This document shows, one piece after another, positions 1 through 6,819 of a stretch of 11,237 nucleotides of DNA. A model generated the notes under the pieces. It was not told the origin of the DNA and made no database searches. It saw nothing but the letters and a program-made list of their open reading frames with translations. Both the position numbers and the translations under genes were made by a program. Within the stretch, counting starts at the first letter, position 1, and each line of letters opens with the position of its first letter. The stretch is taken from contig NW_025064956.1 of the NCBI RefSeq assembly GCF_019112545.1, forward strand, positions 1 to 11,237. The letters run 5' to 3'. This stretch comes from Guyanagaster necrorhizus. Lineage: Eukaryota; Basidiomycota; Agaricomycetes; Agaricales; Physalacriaceae.

Positions 1-266
1 TTCCGGCGCGGGTCTCCGTTCGAATCTTTGGGTACCACGAGCTCTTTGCGCCTAAGCGGTGTCGAAGCTTTACATGCCTTTGGTGTATACATCGCTGTAT
101 CTGTGTATCTTTCCGCAACCGACATCATTTGTAAACCACTTACTACCAACTCCACTTGCACCCTCACTGCATTGCGCTAACCAAGTTCCCAAACTGAAAT
201 CCAAACTTCAGTATTATTTACATATTGTTAGCTCACTAGTTTCCTACAGTTCAACTCATATAACTG

Positions 267-495
267 TTACTGATGTATCTTTATTTGTCTCAACTTGGAG
301 CCAGGCTGATGAATAGATGGCAGTTCTGAGAAGCTTCTGCCTCCTCCTCCTGGCCCTAGGTTGATACCATACCTTGATGGTAATCAATGATGTGTTCGCC
401 TCCAATTGTGGCAGTAGGAATACCTATGAGGTCCCATATCCTGTGTAGTAGATCATCAGTAGGCCCTCCAGGGGACATGGACTGAAATACTACCT
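267..495 (-). other. Possible 3' exon pair of an unrecognised gene, minus strand
   Basis: Exon 373-495 follows branch CCCTGAC and acceptor CCCAG and contains MSPGGPTDDLLHRIWDLIG and GGEHIIDYHQ. A 47-bp intron (326-372, GTATGG..TTCTCAG) leads to exon 267-325 (ELPSIHQPGSKLRQIKIHQ, then TAA); phases agree. No protein family is recognised and no upstream exon was convincingly found. The stretch is CpG-poor, so it may be an old transposon-derived coding remnant. Confidence 0.28.
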
Positions 496-935
496 CTGGG
501 GAGCCATGTCGATGTCAGGGGTGTAAGAGAGTGTATGCACTGCTGTTTATCAGAGATGGGCATCGAGAAGAAGGATCACATGAAAGCACATCAGTTAACT
601 CTCACACACCCACAATTATTGCAGAAATTGCTAGACGCCATGAGCTTGCAGGCCAGCATCGGTACGAAAAGATGGGCAAGGTTGACGCCTTGGACTGATC
701 GTGTGAATGATGTCGCTGTCGGCTAGGTAGAACAATACTGTTGGGGAAGACCATACTCAAGGAGCGGTTTCATAGTGAGTATTGACCGGCACGATGGAAG
801 AAATTAGATCTGTTTCATTCGTATCACAGAGTGCTTATCGGGAGTATGTTGATCACTGGGCCGAGCGAACGGAATAGACATCGACAGCAGTACTAGGATC
901 GAGAATGAAAATCTTCTTTGGATCACGCGAGAATG

Positions 936-1158
936 TTATATCACGCTGGTGACCCAGGCTTGGGAATGTTGCTGAAGCCGGGTAAATACATCAAGGCTGC
1001 GACTTCCGTGGTTGATCACAATCAACGAGGGGAGATGGTTCCGTAAAATGGTAAGTATGATTGGATTACTAGGTGTGATGATGGTGGATCCAGACCAGTC
1101 AACTATCTGGTCCCAACTCCTCTGTGTCTTGGATCGTTGTCGTGGCAGTTCTTCAAAC
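936..1158 (-). other. Possible exon, minus strand
   Basis: A 73-codon open frame follows a good branch site (CCTAAC) and acceptor (ATTAG at 1159). It contains SWDQIVDWSGSTIITPSNP, then ILRNHLPSLIVINHGS, and ends TAA at 936 or continues through a weak donor GTGATA at 944. No good donor at workable distance was found upstream, and no family is recognised. It could belong to the same transcription unit as the fragments on either side. Confidence 0.25.
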
Positions 1159-1328
1159 CTAATAGTGCAAAGTTAGGCCTGATTTGATTCACATTGACAA
1201 CAGGAAACGAATTCGAACATCTTGCCTGTTTTCCTGACCGTCGTCGTCCCTCCCGAATTCTTCCCCTTCCTTCCTATAAAAACGGTAGGCACGTTAAATG
1301 GGAAGAATAAACATACATGCCGATAAAT

Positions 1329-1890
1329 CTATCGTGGTCCTGAAGAGCAAGCGACACCGCTCCTCATTCTCGATAGCGTCTTCGGCTCCTCGCACCCACA
1401 CTCTCGCTCCGCAGCCTGCAGTGGTTCCCTGCACCCAAATAACAATCCGCGAGTTCCAATTCCACTCCACGTGTAAAAACTCACCGTTCTATCTCCCTCT
1501 CTTTTATCTTCCTCGTCCTCGCCGTACCGCCACCGTCGGCATCGGTATCGACGTCGATGCCCAATCCTTTCGCAAAATCCACGAGCTCGCGTCGGGAGAA
1601 AATCTCGTCCTTCTTCAACATCCCAGCAACGATCCGCCGCTGTTGATCTTCCTCTTCCTCGTGCAGCCTCTCGAGCTCCTCGCGGTGTCTCCGAAAACGA
1701 TCCAACATCAGCAGGTCCTTACCAGAGGCCGGGTTTCTGTGTCATGTGGATAGGCCTCATCGCAGATGATCTCTGGGATATGAGGCGGCAGGGGTGGTCG
1801 ACCTCGGGATAGGGTTGCATTGTTCCGAAAAAGGGCCTTGACTTGGGTGGCAATACTTCGTTTAACCTGACCAAATAATCTTCCGTTCAT
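1329..1890 (-). pseudogene. Unrecognised coiled-coil-rich small protein gene with apparent frameshift
   Basis: From ATG 1890 the frame reads MNGRLFGQVKRSIATQVKAL, a basic, mitochondrial-presequence-like start, through PPLPPHIPEIICDEAYPHDT to ETRPLV at about 1722. The next coding-looking stretch, KDLLMLDRFRRHREELERL and a following acidic heptad region, lies one base out of frame. Restoring a lost base near 1716-1724 would join them; no intron of workable length does. The second part ends at donor GTGAGT (1484) with a 56-bp intron-like gap (1429-1484) and a short last exon ending at 1329. The region is GC-rich, so several frames are open, including one on the plus strand at 1298-1753. Either a sequencing error, a recent lesion, or not a gene. 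No family recognised. Confidence 0.35.
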
Positions 1891-2082
1891 TATATTTTAT
1901 TTCCGTGATGTTTCAGGCAAGGAAAATGACGGTTTTTGGCTGCAGTATACGACGACCGACACTGTCTTGGAGATTAATCAGTCTGGCATGCAGCAGATGC
2001 TGCGGAATCCAAGAGATAACTGATTCATGACGCGGACCGACTGATTACGACTGTTTTCACGAACGAACAACAGACATCGATT
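1891..2082. other. Spacer between kinase 3' end and minus-strand ORF
   Basis: Both neighbours are on the minus strand. The 192 bp would hold the kinase 3' untranslated region and the next promoter. No canonical AATAAA was seen; an AAATAAAATATAA run lies at 1892-1904 (minus sense). Confidence 0.35.
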
Positions 2083-3554
2083 CTAGAACATATCTATGTC
2101 ACTACTACCTTCGCTGACCCTCGGCGAATTAGCGACCGACATCCAGGGATCATCGAGAAGCTCATCGATGGACGCCCGTTCCTCCGGAAGCCACCTGAGC
2201 ATCCGCTTCAGAAATCCAATGAACATCTGCTTGTATTGAGAATCCGGAATAGTAGAAAACACGGCCTCAAATGTCCCTTCGTTCCCGGGCGGATAGTAAT
2301 TTGCATACAGGAATTCTCCTGAAACAAGCTGTTAGTAAAATGGGGTTTTCAACATTCAATAACCCACCATTGCTATCAAAGTATATCTTTCTGCACATGG
2401 GATTTATCCTGTTTATGAGTTCCGCAGGCGGGGGTCCAAGAAGACGTATAATTTGTGCAATTTGTACAATGATGTTGAACTTTCCTTTAGAATCCAAACC
2501 CATAATGGGCGATTCCACGGCCAGACAATCGAAGACCTGCAAGTCGGATGATCGTGAGCAGAAGCTAAACGGTGATGGGAAATTCGTCGTACCAGTGCGC
2601 CAAGGTTCCAAATATCAGCACTATATGACGACGCGATTCCGAAGCTAACTTCTGGCGCACGATACGGATCCCGCTGGATAAATAAATCGCACAGGCCTTG
2701 GTCACCCCGAACCGCTTTGCCGAAGTCAGAGATCACAGGAGCGGGCATGCTTCTATGCAACACAGGTCCAAAGTCACTGTCTGACACATAGATTTCACGA
2801 TCAGGGAGAATCTTCTTCACGGCAGAGTTCTCCGAAGCGTATTCCTCGTACTCCAGCAAAAACACCTTGGGATTCTCTAGTATGAAAAGAATATTGGACA
2901 AGTTGAGATCTGAGGATGGCGTAAAGAAAGGTGCGTCGTTGTTAGAAAAGGAACGCACCAGTGTGAATGATATGGCAATCACGGTGGAGATATCGCAGGC
3001 CTTGGAGAACTAGCCTGTAAAAAGCCATGAAAACGGGGAGTGTAAAGAACTCCACGCCGGGGGTATCTTCACGTAAACGACGCTGAAAGACATTGACAGG
3101 TTCTCGCTGGGGCCAGTATGCTAAGCAGTCATGGTCTCCATGAGGTCCTTTCAGCACGAAGCTACCATACAGAGTCCGGACATAGGCGCGATCAGGGCTA
3201 AATGGATTGGCATCAGTTATAAGCTGCGCCATCCTAAGTTCATCGTGATTTCTAGACGCGTCAACAGTCAAAACTTTGATGGCCACAAATGGGTAGGTAC
3301 CGAGACCCAGTCTGTCAGGCAACCCTCGATTAGCGTTCATGTCGACAGACTAACTTTCCAACTCACTCGCCAATGTATTTGGCAAGCCAGACAGTTCCGT
3401 TCCTCCCATAACCAAGCTTTCTAATGACCTTGTAGATGTCGTTCAAGACCTCGCCTAATCTGACTGGATAATAAAGGCGTGCATCATACTGTGGAAGGCA
3501 TTCTTCCTCAACGAGGATGTTGGGGTCTATGATAGTAGAGTTTGTTTCCGCCAT
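2083..3554 (-). CDS. SRPK-like (CMGC) serine/threonine protein kinase, five exons
   Basis: Model: complement of 2083-2318, 2368-2536, 2593-2909, 2959-3311 and 3367-3554; 1263 nt, 420 residues, all splice phases agreeing. The N-terminus (LPQY..YYPVRLGEVL) is the usual SRPK lead-in, so the ATG at 3554 gives a normal full-length protein. Kinase landmarks in order: glycine loop G48-x-G50-xxxx-V55, VAIK lysine K75, likely helix-C glutamate E87, catalytic loop HTD (D181), DFG 242-244, APE 265-267, SADIWNLG around D279, and LLGPPP in exon 4. SRPK-family kinases phosphorylate serine/arginine-rich proteins in the cytoplasm and nucleus; mushroom genomes carry many divergent members, so the substrate here is unknown. 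The catalytic-loop lysine expected two residues after D181 is Asn183, so activity may be reduced or altered. A truncated paralogue lies just upstream in opposite orientation. The family call is secure; activity is inference. Confidence 0.9.
2319..2367 (-). other. Kinase intron 4 (49 bp)
   Basis: Donor GTGGGT, branch TACTAAC, acceptor TTTCAG, phase 1. It joins YFDSN-G to EFLYANYYPP. The same intron, with its branch site and acceptor unchanged but a GC in place of the donor GT, is present in the paralogue fragment at about 4020-4079. Confidence 0.9.
2537..2592 (-). other. Kinase intron 3 (56 bp)
   Basis: Donor GTACGA, branch-like GCTCACG, acceptor TTGCAG, phase 0. It joins NLGAL to VFDCLAVESP. 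Unspliced, the reading frame changes here and runs off into non-kinase sequence. Confidence 0.88.
2910..2958 (-). other. Kinase intron 2 (49 bp)
   Basis: Donor GTGCGT, branch TTCTAAC, acceptor CCTCAG. It splits the catalytic-loop aspartate codon (G|AT) between HIIHT and LNLSNIL, so the active-site motif only appears after splicing. Confidence 0.9.
3312..3366 (-). other. Kinase intron 1 (55 bp)
   Basis: Donor GTGAGT, branch-like GCTAATC, acceptor TGACAG. Removing it joins GA to A and restores the frame into LGLGTYPFVAIK. The nearer AG at ATCGAG would give an immediate stop, which fixes the acceptor choice. Confidence 0.85.
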
Positions 3555-3659
3555 GGAGCAGGCAAAGTGAGAGCAGTATTTCGATCAGGGAGGATGAGAG
3601 AAGATGGGAAAAAACGAAATACGTTCCGTCGTCTTTTCGGTGTCCTTTTAACTGGCTCG

Positions 3660-3730
3660 CTGAGCCACATTCGGAGGAATGAGTAACAGTAGAACTCGGC
3701 TCTTACCGGATGAGGTCCGGTCGACATATC
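3660..3730 (-). promoter_or_regulatory. Possible kinase 5' leader with small intron and short upstream ORF
   Basis: Upstream of the kinase start, an ATG at 3727 is followed after seven codons by a strong donor (GTAAGA at 3706) and an AG at 3660, giving a 47-bp intron-like segment with a TTACTCAT branch-like site. Spliced, the upstream ATG would encode about ten residues and stop (MSTGPHPRAS), so it cannot be the kinase N-terminus. It would act as an upstream ORF in the leader. Seen only as sequence signals; transcript data would decide. Confidence 0.35.
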
Positions 3731-3937
3731 GAGACAGTTGTTGAAATATCACGCTCAACGCGATCGTTGCCAATGGCACTGCTCGCCACGACTTTGTGTG
3801 AACTTATGAAAGGTATCGTCGTCGGAATGTGTACGAATTCTTAGCCACAGAGGTACATCTTCACGAGGCTATGTCCTGTCTTACTGCTTCCACTCTCACG
3901 GCCGGCCTTTTGTGTCCTTTGCGATTGGTTGAGTGCG

Positions 3938-4102
3938 GATGCAAAATGTACATCTTGGGGTCCCACCAGGGGAACTCGTAAATAGGATAAATCCCGAGTA
4001 CAGAGCGATGTTCTTTAATAGCAAAGGCGGGCCACTGAATATTAAAAGCCCCCCGTTTTTACTAACAGCTTGTTTCAGGACAATCCCTGCATACAAATTA
4101 CG
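3938..4102 (+). pseudogene. Truncated SRPK-like kinase fragment retaining an intron
   Basis: The plus strand encodes LGVPPGELVNRINPEYRAMF then FNSKG, matching LGPPPAELINRINPMCRKIYFDSNG of the kinase at 2083-3554. After an intron-like stretch it continues SLHTNY, matching FLYANY of kinase exon 5. The intron's branch and acceptor segment is identical to kinase intron 4 over more than 20 bp, but the donor reads GCGGGC instead of GTGGGT. Homology ends at about 4102, where a repeat begins. Nothing of the N-lobe, catalytic loop or C-terminus is present, so this is a gene fragment. The retained intron shows it was copied as DNA, not through a spliced mRNA. Confidence 0.8.
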
Positions 4103-4232
4103 ATTGGGAGCGTTGGCGCGGTCCGGTTCCTCCGTGATCACGTGTTGCATTGCCGTAGATTCCCGTACCTAAAACCGAGACCATCACTAGTCATTGCCGA
4201 TTCCCTCTCTTGGACCTAGCGATACGGTTCCA
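4103..4232 (+). repeat. Dispersed repeat copy 1 (CpG-retaining)
   Basis: About 130 bp aligns with the reverse complement of 6219-6356, starting at ATTGGGAG and ending at GGTTCCA, with one indel of about a dozen bases. The family is not recognised. It directly adjoins the SRPK fragment, so the two may have been moved together. This copy keeps many CpG sites that are TG or CA in the other copy. Confidence 0.75.
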
Positions 4233-4252
4233 ACAGGATCTTAAAGGTCGGA

Positions 4253-4621
4253 ATGCATACCACAGTCATGCAAGCTAGTATTTCCAGGGCAATCGAGGAT
4301 GAGCCGGTAATTGCCTTACCAGATTCACCGATATGCAATTACCGCTCGAGCGCTCCACATGGATCCATGGTACGTGTGCAGTGAAAGGCGCGATAGTCAT
4401 TCTATACTGATTGAAGGCAGGGACGAGGAAAAACTGGCATCCGGTCCGAGCCAGTGATAATTTTGGACCCCAACATCGAACTCATTGTCCGCAATGGTCA
4501 TGTTCTCTATGACTCTACCTTCTGCTTTTACAATACGCCAGGTCAGTCGCAACAATTTTTCTTCAACAGTCCTAGTCAGAGCTCAGAAACACGAAATTCC
4601 GCCGTCCCGTCAGAGTTGTAG
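4253..4621 (+). CDS. Unrecognised two-exon open frame, about 105 residues
   Basis: Exon 1 is 4253-4369 (39 codons), exon 2 is 4421-4621. The 51-bp intron has donor GTACGT, a good ATACTGAT branch site and acceptor GGCAG, in phase 0. The joined protein starts MHTTVMQASISRAIEDEP and contains RSEPVIILDPNIELIVRNG and VLYDSTFCFYNTPG; it has no obvious domain, signal peptide or membrane span. A second optional 45-bp intron-like stretch (GTCAGT..CTCAG, about 4532-4576) is in frame and could be spliced or kept. It begins 20 bp after the repeat. The open frame could be a gene remnant; no homologue is recognised. Confidence 0.35.
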
Positions 4622-5314
4622 AAGACATTCTGGGTATTTATTTATCTTACCACAGCTCGCACTATGCTGACCATGGTTATTCTAGGCTTATATCACTGAG
4701 ATGAACCCATGCCGTATCACGCTGTTCTTTCTCTTCCACGGTGATCTCGCTCATGTGTGGCAGAAGTAAACCTATTCTTTTCGTCTCCATTCATTGCTTA
4801 CTGGTCTTTAGATCGACTCTTGCATTCCTTGCTCAAGAATAACAGTTAATTCTCTGGGATCGTGTCGCGTCGTTCGCCAGGCAAATGGACGTTATTATGC
4901 AAAGCTGCGCTATGAACGATGGGAAGCTGCAATATCCCTGAATCCTGCCCTAAAGTTCACGTGACCCCGATCCGTCTCCTTTTTCCATTTAATATTTTCT
5001 GCTCCTAAAGGTTACCCGTCGTGCTCGTGTTCTCATCATGCCAATATATTTTCCACGGGATATTCTCATTTTCATGTATATCTCTCTTCCTTGCCTCAAT
5101 CGGAAAGCAAAGAGAGATAGGTCATCACAGCGGCGGAGTCTTTCTAGGTTGGCTGACGATGTATCAAGATGTGCTCAGGACTCAAATCTTGTTTGATCAG
5201 ATGTCTGCTTCTCGTTTTTAATATTGTGAAGTCCCAGCCCACCCCTTTATTGGATCGACGAGATTCATGCACAATCCAAGTCTCATCATCGTCGAAGCTG
5301 CATTCAATAGAAAC
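4622..5314. other. Intergenic stretch, no convincing gene
   Basis: Short open frames at 5021-5221, 5038-5196 and 5169-5384 overlap one another without recognisable motifs or splice support. Apart from the E-box and a pyrimidine/AT-rich patch before 5010, nothing was identified. Confidence 0.4.
4956..4971. promoter_or_regulatory. CACGTG E-box (GTCACGTGAA)
   Basis: A palindromic CACGTG core in GTCACGTGAA context, the type bound by fungal bHLH factors such as Cbf1, about 350 bp upstream of the possible membrane-protein ORF and followed by a pyrimidine-rich, AT-rich stretch (about 4976-5010). A single hexamer is weak evidence. Confidence 0.25.
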
Positions 5315-5581
5315 ATGGACCCGACCGATTCTGCCTCCCTGTCGACGCCTCTCTCTGAAGAAGTTGTTGCTCTGGTCGTGTTAGATAACTTCTTTTTTGC
5401 GTTAGGTATCTGCTGCCTAATCTGCGACGTTGGTTTCGCTACTCAACGATCAATTTTGATAAAGGGAAAGCGATTCGGTTCGCGTGTTCTGGGAGACGTT
5501 TCTTTCCCTTTTGGCCTGCTCATTGGCCTTCAGCTTATATTGCAGGTCGGCATGGCTCTCTGCTGCTTGACGCAGTCCTGA
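5315..5581 (+). CDS. Possible small integral membrane protein (88 residues)
   Basis: The frame opens upstream, but the best start is ATG 5315 in AAACATGG context, giving MDPTDSASLSTPLSEE followed by two hydrophobic segments, roughly residues 17-40 (VVALVVLDNFFFALGICCLI) and 60-85 (FPFGLLIGLQLILQVGMALC), with a basic loop (KGKRFGSR) between. That spacing suits a two-helix membrane hairpin. No family is recognised. It could be the first exon of a longer multi-span protein, but no convincing downstream exon was found. The pyrimidine-rich sequence at about 4976-5000 may be its promoter region. Confidence 0.4.
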   Translation: MDPTDSASLSTPLSEEVVALVVLDNFFFALGICCLICDVGFATQRSILIKGKRFGSRVLGDVSFPFGLLIGLQLILQVGMALCCLTQS

Positions 5582-6218
5582 AGTTAGTAAGAGGTTTGGT
5601 AGTTGGCAATAGGTAGCCCCAAACAGATAAGTGCACTGAACGACCATGTTTAATTCGTTTATCGCCTATGTATACACAAGACGATTTCACTTAGCCCCAA
5701 TAAGCTCAGACAAGAGTACCAAAATACCACGCTGGACCTCTGCTGAGATTTGGCTCGACTTTCCCTCCTCTCTGTTATGCTATTGTGTACTTAGAATAGG
5801 CATTGGGGATTAACTTGTCTGAGCCTCAGTCTGGATTTGACGACCGCGCAGGCCAGTGGTGTCGGTATTGCAAGGAAAGTGTGTGTCTGTACGGAATTAG
5901 GTTGCATCGCCTCTCTATTACTAGCCGGATAAGATTTTAGGGTTAAACGTTAATCCCATAATCGTTTAATTCACCCTTCTTCCTCGGATCTCAGACAACT
6001 TTAAGGTTTTATCATTACACCTAGATTGAGGAAATACCATTTGCAGCGACGTCGGACTCAGACCTGATATGTCCAACCGGTGTCTTATTTATCTCGGACC
6101 TTCTACGTTGCTAAAGTTTAAATCCCTCCCTCCTCCTCACTGAGCCTTAGGTAAGGTGACAACCAATGTTCGGATGTGGTGTTTCCACTCTGGGAACAAT
6201 GCACTGGCAGCACGATGA
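5582..6218. other. Intergenic stretch, no gene seen
   Basis: Frames are short and interrupted on both strands. The only structure noted is a weak 7-bp inverted repeat (TTAAACG..CGTTTAA, about 5943-5969), which is too short to interpret. Confidence 0.4.
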
Positions 6219-6356
6219 TGGAACCATATCACTAGGTCCAAGAGAGGGAATTGGGAATGGCTGGTGATAGTCTCAGTTGTAGCTACAGACAAGCAGGAAT
6301 CTACGGCAATGTAACACATGATATTGGAGGAACCAGACTGTGCCAACACTCCCAAT
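6219..6356 (-). repeat. Dispersed repeat copy 2 (CpG-decayed)
   Basis: Inverted relative to copy 1 at 4103-4232. Of 11 CpG positions in copy 1 that can be aligned, 10 read TG or CA here and one is kept. It lies at the left edge of a 519-bp CpG-free stretch and about 17 bp from the SINE target site. Confidence 0.78.
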
Positions 6357-6372
6357 GACTCACTTCACATCA

Positions 6373-6383
6373 CATGAAGGTGT
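6373..6383. repeat. SINE target-site duplication, tail side
   Basis: CATGAAGGTGT lies immediately after the A-rich tail (minus-strand sense) and pairs with CATGAAAGTGT at 6670-6680; the one mismatch is a transition. Confidence 0.7.
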
Positions 6384-6669
6384 TTTCTTTTTTTCTTTTT
6401 TTTTTTGATGGGGGCTATCACAGAAGCAGTCCAGTGACATAGTCACTTCCAATGTGCAGCCAATTACCTTTCTCCTATGGATTTCAAACCAAGGATGAGG
6501 CACTGAGGCAGAAATGCAATTTACAGATGAATGGTCTGAAGGCTGAATAGTGTGGGACTCAGCTTATGCAATACCCACTAAAACTGGGTTCAAACCTTGC
6601 TTTCACAGACCCAGGGATATTGGTTTTACCCAAATCCAGAGACCAGACTACTCTGCCATCTGGCCCCTT
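6384..6669 (-). mobile_element. tRNA-derived SINE with A-rich tail
   Basis: Read on the minus strand, the element starts at 6669. It carries an RNA polymerase III A box (TGGCAGAGTAG, about 6649-6659), a B box (GGTTTGAACCC, a CpG-decayed form of GGTTCGAACCC, about 6587-6597), a tRNA-unrelated body, and ends in an A-rich tail seen as the T tract 6384-6406. The wider A-box to B-box spacing suggests a tRNA with a long variable arm (Leu or Ser type) or an internal insertion. Flanking 11-bp direct repeats match at 10 of 11 positions, as expected of a target-site duplication. SINEs are non-coding and move using a partner LINE. The family is not identified. Confidence 0.72.
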
Positions 6670-6680
6670 CATGAAAGTGT
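6670..6680. repeat. SINE target-site duplication, head side
   Basis: CATGAAAGTGT lies directly before the tRNA-like head (minus-strand sense) and matches 6373-6383 at 10 of 11 bases. Confidence 0.7.
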
Positions 6681-6819
6681 TTCTCTTCCTCAAAAAGCTC
6701 AATCTTTGGTGTGGGTGGGTCACTTCCTTTCTCCTTCCTCCTCAATAATAGTTCATCTCTATGACTACTCATACCAGTCTATGTGCCCAGTCACTATTGC
6801 CAGCTACATGCATGTGAAA
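6681..6819. other. CpG-free flank of the SINE, repeat-like
   Basis: This stretch continues the absence of CpG (none from 6305 to 6824) and ends where homology to the duplicated zinc-finger gene begins. It is probably the other side of the older repeat into which the SINE inserted. No partner copy is visible in the window. Confidence 0.45.

Noticed and set aside
1..40. tRNA 3' end (GTTCGAATC B-box-like sequence followed by TACCA)
   Set aside because: The putative T-arm stem does not pair (CTCCG against CTTTG), and eukaryotic nuclear tRNA genes do not encode CCA. The 5' part lies outside the window, so it cannot be supported.
541..900. Decayed plus-strand ORF whose stops are all TGA, suggesting CGA-to-TGA mutation
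   Set aside because: Overlapping frames on both strands are equally open and no homology is recognisable, so mutation-driven decay cannot be claimed.
1298..1753. 151-codon plus-strand ORF, with a TATAAAA box at about 1275
   Set aside because: Composition is unusual for a protein (Pro/Leu/Arg runs), and it mirrors a GC-rich minus-strand frame with coiled-coil character. Not fully excluded.
2271..2648. Plus-strand ORF opposite the kinase
   Set aside because: Antisense to kinase exons 3-5 and introns; no motif.
3896..4150. Minus-strand ORF over the kinase fragment
   Set aside because: Antisense of the plus-strand SRPK fragment, which is the sense with homology.
5943..5969. Inverted repeat TTAAACG/CGTTTAA as a terminator or transposon end
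   Set aside because: Seven-base arms in AT-rich DNA are expected by chance; no flanking duplication.
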